From Methylomonas paludis (GTDB taxonomy: Bacteria > Pseudomonadota > Gammaproteobacteria > Methylococcales > Methylomonadaceae), in the NCBI RefSeq assembly GCF_018734325.1, contig NZ_CP073754.1:2480001-2544000 (forward strand): a stretch of 64,000 nt of DNA. The letters are read 5' to 3'. How positions within the stretch are numbered: the first letter of the stretch is position 1; each line of letters opens with the position of its first letter. Shown here piece by piece: positions 46,144 through 54,547 of the stretch. Under the pieces are notes generated by a model that had not been told where the DNA came from, ran no database searches, and saw nothing but the letters and a program-made list of their open reading frames with translations. Made by a program: the position numbers and the translations under genes.

Positions 46144-46728
46144 ATGCCGATTCTGCAACGGTTTAACTCGATTACACCACTCACTACCACTTTATTATTG
46201 ATGACGCTCAGCGCTTGCAGCCTGGATGCCAAATTAGCCTCCCCGCAACAAATTGCCGATGCCACTGTCAACGAACCGGCGAGTGCCGGATTAAGCCTAT
46301 CCTGGCGCGCGCCAGAGCTGTCTGCCAGCAGTTACCGCATCCTGTTTTATGGTTATGACAGAGTCTATTATCGGCTCAGTGCCCTGCAGGCGCCGGCACC
46401 CGAGCAAAGCCCAAGTTATCGCTTATTGCTGGATATCAATTATGGTGCTCGGCAGATGCGCGAATATCACATCCAGAATGGCAATACCGCTTTGCCGCTA
46501 AGCCATAACCGCCATGAAATTGTGCGCTGCGGGATATTCGACGACCTCACTTCTGCCTGTCTGTTCCGGGATCAGGCTTATGTGGAACTGAGTCAAGCCG
46601 ACTTAGATGCCGCCATCGGCAAAGGTTTGACGGTGTTATTGAAAAGTGAACATAATCAGGACATCAGTCTGGAGTTGCCGGGAAATTATATTGCGGGGTT
46701 TTTGTTGCGCTTACAGCACCCTAAATAA
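46144..46728 (+). CDS. Lipoprotein of unknown function, paralogue 2
   Basis: A 194-residue lipoprotein with lipobox LSAC (Cys25). It is clearly a tandem duplicate of the preceding gene: blocks WRAPELSASSYRILFYGYD, LLLDINYGARQ, HEIVRCGIFDD, SACLFRDQAY and ISLELPGNYIAGFL align without gaps longer than a few residues. The two conserved Cys may form a disulfide. Function unknown; it may bind a cell-envelope partner. Confidence 0.8.
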   Translation: MPILQRFNSITPLTTTLLLMTLSACSLDAKLASPQQIADATVNEPASAGLSLSWRAPELSASSYRILFYGYDRVYYRLSALQAPAPEQSPSYRLLLDINYGARQMREYHIQNGNTALPLSHNRHEIVRCGIFDDLTSACLFRDQAYVELSQADLDAAIGKGLTVLLKSEHNQDISLELPGNYIAGFLLRLQHPK

Positions 46729-46784
46729 TCCGGCTGTGTGACGGGTCTGAATCAAATAAAGCGCCATCAGCTGACGAAACCGGA

Positions 46785-47669
46785 TCAACGCTCAAAATAT
46801 TGCAATAAAAACTCCACAAAAGCGGTCAGTTTGGCCGGGTAATAACGGCGTTGCAGATAGGTGGCGTAAACTGCCAGACCGGGACGCTGGTAATTGCGTA
46901 ATATTTCCACCAGTTCGCCGTTTTGCAAATAAGGCGCTACCGATAGCTTGGGCGCCCGAACAATACCCATGCCTAATGCCGCCGCCTGACATAAAGCCCG
47001 GCCATTATTGGACGACAGCAACCATTCGGCTTTAATTTTTTTGACTTCGCTGCCGGCATTAAATACCCAATAATCGCCGTGCGGTGTATCCACATAATGT
47101 AGGCAGCGGTGTGCGCTCAATTCTTCTAGCGTTTGTGGACAGCCATTGGCGGCAAGATAGGCCGGCGAAGCGTATGTACCGAGTTCGGTAACGGCAATTT
47201 TTCTGGCCACCACGCCCTGATCCAGGGTATCGGTGACCAGCAGCGATATATCAAAACTGCCGCCGCGCAAGTTTTGCGGTTTATTATCCAGTGTCATCAA
47301 CACTTTTACCGCCGGGTATTTGCGTAAAAATTGTTCGATGACCGGTACCATATACATACCGCCAAAATCGATGGGGGCGCTTATTTTAAGCAGGCCTTTG
47401 ACTTGATCGCCCATTTCCGCAGTGGCAGCCTCCAGATTGGCCAGATCGTCGAGCAATTGACGGCTACGCTGGTAGTAAGCTTCCCCGGCGCTGGTTAAAC
47501 TGATAGTGCGAGTAGTCCGATTCAGCAACACCACCCCCAGCGAAGCTTCCAGTTGGGCCATGTATTTGCTGATCATCATCGCCGAACACTGCTGCTCCTT
47601 GGCCACAGCCGTAAAAGTACCGAGTTCAACTATTCGGCAGAATACCTGCATATTATTAAATTTATCCAC
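46785..47669 (-). CDS. LysR-family transcriptional regulator
   Basis: Regulator of 294 residues. The start is GTG at 47669 with AAGGT upstream. The N-terminal winged helix reads VFCRIVELGTFTAVAKEQQC, then MISKYMAQLEASLGVVLLNR. The C-terminal periplasmic-binding-like effector domain is of the CrgA/AphB type (IDFGGMYMVPVIEQFLRKYP). The 318-bp region separating it from the carbonic-anhydrase gene may hold its target; the effector is unknown. Confidence 0.93.
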   Translation of the reverse strand: MDKFNNMQVFCRIVELGTFTAVAKEQQCSAMMISKYMAQLEASLGVVLLNRTTRTISLTSAGEAYYQRSRQLLDDLANLEAATAEMGDQVKGLLKISAPIDFGGMYMVPVIEQFLRKYPAVKVLMTLDNKPQNLRGGSFDISLLVTDTLDQGVVARKIAVTELGTYASPAYLAANGCPQTLEELSAHRCLHYVDTPHGDYWVFNAGSEVKKIKAEWLLSSNNGRALCQAAALGMGIVRAPKLSVAPYLQNGELVEILRNYQRPGLAVYATYLQRRYYPAKLTAFVEFLLQYFER

Positions 47670-47770
47670 TCGATTACCTTAATATAAACCACTGGTTTAT
47701 ATTTTATAAACTAATAAACCAATTTTATCCAGCGCTAAGCATAGTAAAATATAAGTGGAGATAGTTTTAT

Positions 47771-47807
47771 CGTCTGGTTTTGCGGTTTAAAGCCAGACGT
47801 TTTTTTA
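47771..47807 (+). terminator. Intrinsic terminator without an obvious upstream gene
   Basis: CGTCTGG at 47771-47777 pairs with CCAGACG at 47793-47799, extended inward by TTT/AAA, and is followed directly by TTTTTTTA. On the plus strand it sits about 100 bp downstream of the LysR start codon and upstream of the carbonic anhydrase, where no plus-strand gene ends. Confidence 0.6.
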
Positions 47808-47808
47808 G

Positions 47809-47958
47809 GCTATGTTTGCGTTAATAGTTGATTTGGGTATACGCGATAGAGGCCATCGCCCCCTACCCCTTTTTTTCAAAGGGGTAACTGGTTGGTTTGC
47901 TTAAGTTAAGCACATTTCTTAAACCAATAGTGAGATCAGCTATTAACGCAAACATAGC
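47809..47958. mobile_element. 150-bp MITE-like element with 19-bp terminal inverted repeats
   Basis: Perfect inverted repeats GCTATGTTTGCGTTAATAG (47809-47827) and its complement (47940-47958) bound a 112-bp interior with no coding frame. The interior contains a smaller palindrome, CCCCT-TTTTTTTCA-AAGGGG, near 47865-47884. T-rich runs flank both ends (TTTTTTA left, TTTTTTTTAA right) and could be a target duplication. No transposase is present; it could also be a long hairpin RNA. Confidence 0.5.
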
Positions 47959-47987
47959 TTTTTTTTAACCCTAACCGGCTTTACCCT

Positions 47988-48566
47988 ATGAGCAAAATTC
48001 ACAACGAAGTACTTCTGGCCAATCGCGGTTATGCCGCCAGTTTTGACAAAGGTCATCTGGCCATGCCGCCGGCACGCCAGTTTGCCATATTGACCTGTAT
48101 GGATGCCAGACTTGATCCCGCCAAATACGCCGGCCTGTCCGAAGGCGATGCCCATGTGATCCGCAATGCCGGCGGACGTGCCAGCGACGATGCGATCCGC
48201 TCGCTGGTGATCTCCTACAAATTACTGGGTACTAAAGAGTGGTTTGTGATTCACCATACCGATTGCGGCATGGAAACCTTTAGCGACGAAATTATGCGCG
48301 ACTTGCTGGCCAGCAGCCTGAAAACCGCCAGCATAGACGCTAGCGGTTGGCATGATGGCGGCGAAGGCCCCGGTTCTGCCGAAGCCAAATATATAGACTG
48401 GTTGACGATTAAAGATCAGGCGCAAAGCGTGCTGGAAGATGTTACCCGCATTAAATCGCACCCACTGGTGCCGTCGGATATTCCGGTTTACGGTTATATT
48501 TATGACGTAAAAAGCGGACGTTTGATTGAAGTGCCTGAAGCAACGGCGGTTGGCGCAGCCAGTTAA
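47988..48566 (+). CDS. Beta-class carbonic anhydrase
   Basis: Zinc enzyme (192 aa) interconverting CO2 and bicarbonate. The metal site is CMDAR (Cys37, Asp39, Arg41) with HTDC (His90, Cys93). The compact size and the sequences [15 protein letters not shown] and GWHDGG-type insert place it in the short beta-CA branch (Rv1284-like). It may supply bicarbonate for carboxylation or buffer CO2 released by methane oxidation. The upstream region contains a MITE-like element; lysC is convergent. Confidence 0.93.
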   Translation: MSKIHNEVLLANRGYAASFDKGHLAMPPARQFAILTCMDARLDPAKYAGLSEGDAHVIRNAGGRASDDAIRSLVISYKLLGTKEWFVIHHTDCGMETFSDEIMRDLLASSLKTASIDASGWHDGGEGPGSAEAKYIDWLTIKDQAQSVLEDVTRIKSHPLVPSDIPVYGYIYDVKSGRLIEVPEATAVGAAS

Positions 48567-48616
48567 TTTTTACTGACAGAGTATATTTTTGCTGGGCATC
48601 GGTTTTATAAGCCCGT

Positions 48617-48658
48617 AAAAACCTGGATCCGCGTCTGGTGACCAAGGGGCGGATCCAG
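48617..48658 (-). terminator. Intrinsic terminator of lysC
   Basis: CTGGATCCGC (48623-48632) and GCGGATCCAG (48649-48658) form a 10-bp stem with a 16-base loop. Read on the minus strand, the hairpin is followed by GTTTTT (48622-48617). It starts 11 bp past the lysC stop and could also hinder read-through from the carbonic anhydrase. Confidence 0.7.
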
Positions 48659-48668
48659 CAAGCAGTTC

Positions 48669-49886
48669 CTAATCTTTATCCAGTCCAAACGCTGTATGCA
48701 GCGCCCGTACCGCCAATTCCAGGTATTTTTCGTTGATCACCACCGATATTTTGATTTCTGAAGTAGAGATCATCTGAATATTGATGCCTTCGTCGGCCAG
48801 AACTTTGAACATGGTGCTGGCGATGCCGGCATGAGAACGCATGCCCACGCCAACAATAGAAACTTTGACTATGCTGTTGTCGGCGCTGACTTGTTTGCCG
48901 CCCAGGTTGGCACACACTTCTTCCAGTATGGCTTTGGCGCGGAGAAAGTCGTTACGGTTGACGGTAAAGGTAAAATCGGTAGTGCCGCGTTCGCCTACAT
49001 TCTGGACTATCATGTCCACTTCAATATTTTCAGCAGCGATCGGGCCGAGAATTTTTGATGCCACACCCGGCAGATCAGGCACACCGGTCAAGGTCAGCTT
49101 GGCCTCGTCACGGTTAAAGGCTATGCCTGATATTAAAGCTCTTTCCATTTCTGTTTCCTCGTAGGTAATAAGAGTGCCGTTGCCTTCGCTAAATGAAGAC
49201 AGCACCCGCAACGCAACATTATATTTTCCGGCAAATTCCACCGAACGAATCTGCAATACTTTTGAGCCCAGGCTGGCCATTTCCAGCATTTCTTCAAAAG
49301 TAATTTTATCCAGACGCCGGGCTTTGGGCACCACGCGCGGATCAGTGGTGTAAACACCATCGACATCGGTATAAATCAGGCATTCATCGGCCTTCAGCGC
49401 GGCTGCCAGCGCCACTGCCGTGGTATCGGAACCGCCACGCCCCAAGGTGGTGATATTGCCCAACTCGTCTACACCCTGAAAGCCAGCCACGACCACCACC
49501 TTACCGGCATCCAGATCGGCGCGGATGCGGGCATCTTCGATTTCGCGAATTCGGGCCTTGGTATGACTGCTGTCGGTGAGGATTTTGACCTGGGCACCGG
49601 TGTAAGAACAGGCATCGCAACCCAGATTATGCAGCGCCATGCTCAACAGAGAAATGGTGACTTGTTCGCCGGTCGACAACAACACATCCATTTCCCGATC
49701 AGTAGGTTGCAACTGCATTTCTTTAGCCAGACCAACCAGACGGTTGGTTTCTCCACTCATGGCCGAAACCACAACAATGATTTGATCGCCTGCCTCATGA
49801 GCGGTTTTAATTCTTGCCGCAACGGCTTTTATACGTTCGGGAGTACCGACCGATGTGCCGCCAAATTTATATACATACAATGCCAT
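48669..49886 (-). CDS. lysC: Aspartate kinase
   Basis: First enzyme of lysine, threonine and methionine synthesis (405 aa), phosphorylating aspartate. The N-terminal KFGGTSVG, catalytic [15 protein letters not shown] and tandem C-terminal ACT domains ([31 protein letters not shown]) mark a monofunctional, probably lysine/threonine-inhibited enzyme. An internal start for the beta subunit is possible near the ACT half but not shown. It is downstream of alaS on the same strand (226-bp gap), which carries a leader hairpin. The csrA gene that often follows here in gammaproteobacteria is absent. Confidence 0.97.
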   Translation of the reverse strand: MALYVYKFGGTSVGTPERIKAVAARIKTAHEAGDQIIVVVSAMSGETNRLVGLAKEMQLQPTDREMDVLLSTGEQVTISLLSMALHNLGCDACSYTGAQVKILTDSSHTKARIREIEDARIRADLDAGKVVVVAGFQGVDELGNITTLGRGGSDTTAVALAAALKADECLIYTDVDGVYTTDPRVVPKARRLDKITFEEMLEMASLGSKVLQIRSVEFAGKYNVALRVLSSFSEGNGTLITYEETEMERALISGIAFNRDEAKLTLTGVPDLPGVASKILGPIAAENIEVDMIVQNVGERGTTDFTFTVNRNDFLRAKAILEEVCANLGGKQVSADNSIVKVSIVGVGMRSHAGIASTMFKVLADEGINIQMISTSEIKISVVINEKYLELAVRALHTAFGLDKD

Positions 49887-49965
49887 TTTGTTTCAACCTG
49901 TTAGGTCTTATTACCTTTATTTATTGCAAAATTCGTAACAACTGTTCAGCCTGATTTATATCAGC

Positions 49966-49999
49966 GTAAGCACCAGGCTTTATCCGGCCGAGTGCTTAC
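49966..49999 (-). other. Hairpin in the lysC leader
   Basis: GTAAGCAC and GTGCTTAC form an 8-bp stem around an 18-base loop that contains an inner GGC/GCC pair. It lies 80-114 bp upstream of the lysC start. There is no T-run, so it does not look like the alaS terminator. The region is too short and lacks the conserved loops of a lysine riboswitch as I know it. Confidence 0.35.
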
Positions 50000-50047
50000 C
50001 TGAATTGCCTGGAAGCATTAAATGGTTGTAGCAACGTTAGGCGCGAT

Positions 50048-50079
50048 TGATGCGCTTCATTGCGTTCAGCACATCTTAT
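50048..50079. repeat. Dispersed intergenic repeat, family B copy 2
   Basis: TGATGCGCTTCATTGCGTTC starts here and continues AGCACATCTTAT, matching the copy at 35704-35735 at most positions. It lies between alaS and lysC. Confidence 0.5.
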
Positions 50080-50112
50080 GTCCTATGCGTTAATACAGGG
50101 GTTGGCTTACGA

Positions 50113-52728
50113 TTAACTGTCCAGACGTTGTTTTATCCAATCTGGGGTTTGCTGCAGAGCAGCGGCCAAACCGGCTGGATTGCTGCCGCCGGCCTGGGCC
50201 ATGTCTGGCCGGCCACCGCCTTTGCCGCCTACTTGAGTGGCGACAAAATTAACCAGATCGCCGGCTTTGACCTTATCCATAACATCTTTGGAAACGCTGG
50301 CAATCAGGCTGACTTTATCACCGCTGACTGTTGCCAGCAGCAGTGCAGCGCTGCCCAATTTATTTTTCAGCTGATCGGCCAGCTCACGCAAGGCTTTGGG
50401 ATCGATACCGTCCAATTCGACAGCCAGCACTTTGACGCCATTGATGTCGAGGGCCTGGGCGGTTAATTCGTCACCTGAGGAACTGGCGAGTTTGGATTTA
50501 AGTTTATCCAGCTCTTTTTCCAACTGCCGGGTTTTTTCCAGCAGTTGCTGTACCTTGTCGGCCGCTTTGTCGGGGGCGCTTTTCAGCAGCCCGGCGATGG
50601 CCAGCAACGTTTGTTCGCGTTCAGCTATCCAGGCAAAAGCCGGTTCGCCACTGACAGCCTCTATGCGTCTCACCCCTGCGGCCACACCGGTTTCAGCCAC
50701 TATTTTGAACAAACCGATATCACCAGCGCGTTCTACATGAGTTCCTCCGCATAATTCGGTAGAAAAATCGCCTATGGTCAGCACCCGGACTTCATCACCG
50801 TATTTTTCGCCAAACAAGGCCATGGCCCCGGCTTTTACCGCAGCGTCCTTGGCCATAACCCTGGCGGCAACCGGGCTATTAGCGCGAATCTGGGCGTTGA
50901 CCAGTTGTTCCACCTGACTGATTTGTTCAGCGGTCAGCGGTTCGAAATGGGAAAAGTCGAAACGCAGCCGTTCGGCTGTGACCTGCGAACCTTTTTGGGC
51001 AACATGCTCACCAAGAATCCGGCGTAAGGCGGCATGTAATAAATGGGTGGCCGAATGGTTACGTTCAGTGGCCTGACGTTGTTCGGCATTGACGCTGACT
51101 TGACCAAGCTGGCCGGTGCTGAAACTGCCCTGGAGCACTTTGCCTTTGTGCAAAAACAATTGTCCACCCTGTTTTTGGGTGTCATACACTTCAAACACGG
51201 CATCGCCGGCCTTAATGATACCGGTATCGCCGGCCTGACCGCCGGATTCAGCGTAGAACGGGGTTTGATCGAGAATGATCACACCTTCATCGCCGGCCTC
51301 CAGTTCTGTTACCGGCTGACCTTGGCGGAACAGACCGATGATATTCACGGCACCTGCCAGCTCGGTATAGCCGATAAACTGGGTATGGCTGTCGTGCTTG
51401 ATATCCTGATCGTAAGCGGCGGCAAAACTGCCACCGGCTCTGGCACGTTCGCGCTGGGCGTTCATGGCAGCTTCAAAACCGGCATGATCGACCCGCAATT
51501 GATTTTCGCGGGCAAAATCGGCGGTTAAATCCACCGGGAAACCATAGGTATCGTAAAGCTGAAACACCACATCGCCGGGAATCAGATCGCCATCCAGTTT
51601 TGCTGCGCAGCTTTCCAGGATTTTCATACCCTGTTCCAAAGTTTCGGCAAAACGCTCTTCTTCTTTTTTCAGTACCCGCTCTACCTGTTCCTGAGCTTTG
51701 GCCAGTTCCGGATAGGCTGCACCCATTTCCGCCACCAAGGGGGCGACCAGTTTGTAGAAGAAAGTATCGTGGATACCCAGGCGATAACCATGACGAATGG
51801 CGCGACGAATAATACGGCGCAACACATAACCGCGGCCTTCATTGGATGGCAATACACCATCGGCCACCAGAAACGCGCAGGACCGAATATGATCGGCGAT
51901 TACTCGTAGCGAGCTATTGCTTAAATCCTGGGTATTGGCCAGTTGTGCGGCCACACCGAGAATATTTTGGAATAAATCAATTTCGTAATTATTGTGTACG
52001 CCCTGCAACACAGCCGCAATCCGCTCCAGACCCATGCCGGTATCGACGGATGGCGCAGGCAAGGGCGTGAGAGTGCCGTCTTTGTCGCGGTCGTATTGCA
52101 TGAATACCAGATTCCAGACTTCGATATAACGGTCGCCGTCTTCGTCCGCACTGCCGGGCGGGCCACCTGCCACATCGGCACCGTGGTCGTAAAAAATCTC
52201 GGTGCAGGGACCGCAGGGGCCGACATCACCCATAGACCAGAAATTATCTTTGGCGCCTATTCGGGAAAAACGCAGCGGATTGATTTTGACATCTTCCAGC
52301 CAGATAGCTTCCGCTTCGGCATCTTCATCAAATACGGTGACCCAAAGTTTTTCGGCGGGTATGCCCAGTTCGCCGGTTAAAAAATCCCAGGCGTAATGAA
52401 TGGCATCGCGTTTAAAGTAATCGCCGAAACTGAAATTGCCCAGCATTTCAAAAAAAGTATGATGACGTGCGGTATAGCCCACGTTTTCCAGATCGTTGTG
52501 CTTGCCGCCGGCTCTGACACAACGCTGGCTGGTGGCGGCGCGGGTAAAGCCCAGCTTTTCCCGGCCCAGAAATACGTCCTTGAACTGCACCATGCCCGCA
52601 TTGGTAAATAACAGGGTAGGATCATTACCCGGTATCAGTGAACTGGACGGTTGCACACTATGGCCGCGTTGGCGAAAGAACGCCAGGAAGGCGGCCCGTA
52701 ATTCGGCGCTGGTCATTTTTTTCATCAT
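50113..52728 (-). CDS. alaS: Alanyl-tRNA synthetase
   Basis: Charges tRNA-Ala (871 aa). Class II core motifs ([15 protein letters not shown]; then [20 protein letters not shown]), the editing-domain zinc ligands [11 protein letters not shown] and [13 protein letters not shown], and the C-terminal DHHA1-type domain ([15 protein letters not shown]) are all present. The start codon is uncertain: ATG codons at 52728, 52725 and 52716 are in frame, with weak ribosome sites. Downstream of recX by 80 bp, as in many gammaproteobacteria. Confidence 0.98.
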   Translation of the reverse strand: MMKKMTSAELRAAFLAFFRQRGHSVQPSSSLIPGNDPTLLFTNAGMVQFKDVFLGREKLGFTRAATSQRCVRAGGKHNDLENVGYTARHHTFFEMLGNFSFGDYFKRDAIHYAWDFLTGELGIPAEKLWVTVFDEDAEAEAIWLEDVKINPLRFSRIGAKDNFWSMGDVGPCGPCTEIFYDHGADVAGGPPGSADEDGDRYIEVWNLVFMQYDRDKDGTLTPLPAPSVDTGMGLERIAAVLQGVHNNYEIDLFQNILGVAAQLANTQDLSNSSLRVIADHIRSCAFLVADGVLPSNEGRGYVLRRIIRRAIRHGYRLGIHDTFFYKLVAPLVAEMGAAYPELAKAQEQVERVLKKEEERFAETLEQGMKILESCAAKLDGDLIPGDVVFQLYDTYGFPVDLTADFARENQLRVDHAGFEAAMNAQRERARAGGSFAAAYDQDIKHDSHTQFIGYTELAGAVNIIGLFRQGQPVTELEAGDEGVIILDQTPFYAESGGQAGDTGIIKAGDAVFEVYDTQKQGGQLFLHKGKVLQGSFSTGQLGQVSVNAEQRQATERNHSATHLLHAALRRILGEHVAQKGSQVTAERLRFDFSHFEPLTAEQISQVEQLVNAQIRANSPVAARVMAKDAAVKAGAMALFGEKYGDEVRVLTIGDFSTELCGGTHVERAGDIGLFKIVAETGVAAGVRRIEAVSGEPAFAWIAEREQTLLAIAGLLKSAPDKAADKVQQLLEKTRQLEKELDKLKSKLASSSGDELTAQALDINGVKVLAVELDGIDPKALRELADQLKNKLGSAALLLATVSGDKVSLIASVSKDVMDKVKAGDLVNFVATQVGGKGGGRPDMAQAGGSNPAGLAAALQQTPDWIKQRLDS

Positions 52729-52808
52729 GCTACGTTGATTATCCTTGTTTGTTACAAATGTTTAACCTTTGCTACCCTAGATAGTGCGCCGGCCATGTCC
52801 TTACGGAC

Positions 52809-53291
52809 TTATCTACCCAATTTAATTTGCAATTCCAGTTGCAAGCCCTTAATCAGCTCCGCACTAAAACCGCGCTGCTGCAGGAAACGGCAGCGTTTAA
52901 ACCACTCGTTGTGAGTTAACGCAGTGTTGTCATCGTATTTACTGCGATAAACCGCCAGTAACAGATTTTGCCAGTCGCCGTATTGTTCGGCAACCAGTTC
53001 ATCCAGATCCTGCGCTGCAATGCCGCGTTGCTGCAATTCAAAGCGAATCCGGCTGGGACCATAGCCTTTTTCCAGACGTTGTCTGGCATAACATTCGGCA
53101 TAACGCTGGTCATTTTGCCAATTCTCGGCACTGATTTTAGCAATCACCGGCAGGGCTTCCTGCCGGGTGTACCCTCTTAAGGCCAGTTTATTCAACAACT
53201 CTAGCTGGCTATGCTCGCGTCTGGCTAACAGGCGCAGGCAGATTTGTTCGATCTGCCGGCTGCGCTCAATCGCCGTCGACGAACTCGGCAT
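52809..53291 (-). CDS. recX: Regulatory protein RecX
   Basis: RecA modulator (160 aa) that caps or destabilises RecA filaments. It has three tandem three-helix repeats, typical of RecX ([50 protein letters not shown]). Its ATG lies inside the end of recA with a 26-bp overlap, so it depends on recA transcription and probably on translational coupling. Confidence 0.95.
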   Translation of the reverse strand: MPSSSTAIERSRQIEQICLRLLARREHSQLELLNKLALRGYTRQEALPVIAKISAENWQNDQRYAECYARQRLEKGYGPSRIRFELQQRGIAAQDLDELVAEQYGDWQNLLLAVYRSKYDDNTALTHNEWFKRCRFLQQRGFSAELIKGLQLELQIKLGR

Positions 53292-54315
53292 CGTCTACCG
53301 CAAAAGTAGGCAAGGTATTATGCCGGGCCGCAAAGGCTTTTTCCCGGATTGCGGTTTCCAGCTCTTTGGCTTTATCTGGATTATCTCTCAGATACTGTTT
53401 GGCATTGTCTTTACCCTGGCCAATTTTTTCACTGCCATAGCTGTACCAGGAGCCGGATTTTTGCACAAAGCCATAAGACACACCCAGATCCACTAATTCT
53501 CCGAAAAAGGACACACCCTCGCCATACAGAATCTCAAAATCAGCCTGTTTAAATGGCGGCGCTACCTTGTTTTTGACTACTTTGACCCTGGTTTCGTTAC
53601 CGATCACTTCGTCGCCTTTCTTGATGGAACCAATCCGGCGAATATCCAGCCGGACTGAGGCATAAAATTTCAGGGCATTACCACCGGTGGTGGTTTCCGG
53701 GTTACCAAACATCACCCCAATCTTCATCCGTAACTGGTTGATGAAAATCACCAGCGTATTTGAGCGTTTGATGTTAGCGGTCAGTTTACGCAAGGCTTGC
53801 GACATCAAACGGGCCTGCAGACCCATGTGCGAATCGCCCATATCGCCCTCGATTTCCGCTTTGGGCGTTAAGGCTGCCACGGAGTCGATGACCACAATAT
53901 CCACTGCGCCGGAACGCACCAGCATATCGGTGATTTCCAAAGCCTGCTCGCCGGTATCAGGCTGGGATACCAGCAACTCACTGATATTAACACCCACTTT
54001 TTCCGCGTAATCCGGGTCCAAAGCGTGTTCAGCATCGACAAACGCTGCCGTACCACCCAGTTTTTGCATTTGCGCGATGGTTTGCAAGGTCAGTGTGGTT
54101 TTGCCTGAAGATTCCGGGCCAAAAATTTCCACCACCCGGCCACGCGGTAAACCGCCGCAACCCAGGGCGATATCCAAAGATAAAGAGCCGGTGGAGACCA
54201 CATCGATGTCACGAGACGCGCCGGCATCGCCCATACGCATCACCGAACCTTTGCCAAACTGCTTTTCGATCTGCATCAGGGCGACGCCCAGCGCCTTTTT
54301 CTTGTTCTCGTCCAT
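53266..54315 (-). CDS. recA: Recombinase RecA
   Basis: DNA-dependent ATPase for homologous recombination and SOS co-protease activity (349 aa). Walker [19 protein letters not shown], Walker B-like [16 protein letters not shown]1/L2 loops ([20 protein letters not shown]) and a short acidic C-terminus are conserved. It is divergent from mrcB across 232 bp. I could not find a CTGT-N8-ACAG LexA box in that gap; an unrelated 24-bp inverted repeat lies 25 bp before the start. Confidence 0.99.
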   Translation of the reverse strand: MDENKKKALGVALMQIEKQFGKGSVMRMGDAGASRDIDVVSTGSLSLDIALGCGGLPRGRVVEIFGPESSGKTTLTLQTIAQMQKLGGTAAFVDAEHALDPDYAEKVGVNISELLVSQPDTGEQALEITDMLVRSGAVDIVVIDSVAALTPKAEIEGDMGDSHMGLQARLMSQALRKLTANIKRSNTLVIFINQLRMKIGVMFGNPETTTGGNALKFYASVRLDIRRIGSIKKGDEVIGNETRVKVVKNKVAPPFKQADFEILYGEGVSFFGELVDLGVSYGFVQKSGSWYSYGSEKIGQGKDNAKQYLRDNPDKAKELETAIREKAFAARHNTLPTFAVDDAEFVDGD

Positions 54316-54339
54316 TTAATCCGCCTATGGTTGATTAGC

Positions 54340-54363
54340 TGTGATATTGCCGCCATTATCACA
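54340..54363. promoter_or_regulatory. Inverted repeat upstream of recA
   Basis: TGTGATA (54340-54346) and TATCACA (54357-54363) are perfect inverted arms with a 10-base spacer, starting 25 bp upstream of the recA ATG. The half-site resembles the CRP core TGTGA, but the spacing is too wide for CRP. It may be an operator or a leader stem. Confidence 0.45.
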
Positions 54364-54547
54364 TAGTCGCCGCCTGTGAAACAGCGTTATAGTGAAGTTT
54401 TACCCTGACTTAAAGCCGTTAAACCGCCAGCGATAACACAAACATACAACCAATATGAGGGATTTGATGCATAATATGGAATATTTTTACCCAGCATGAA
54501 CCTGCCTGCCCAGCTTATGGGTAACGAGAGACTAACTACTATTTTTG

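Noticed and set aside
49887-50112. Lysine riboswitch upstream of lysC
   Set aside because: The leader lacks the conserved five-way junction sequences as I know them and has only one modest stem; dispersed repeat sequence occupies part of it.
54316-54547. LexA box CTGT-N8-ACAG upstream of recA
   Set aside because: CTGTGAAACAG near 54374 has the arms too close together; no match with the right spacing was found on either strand.
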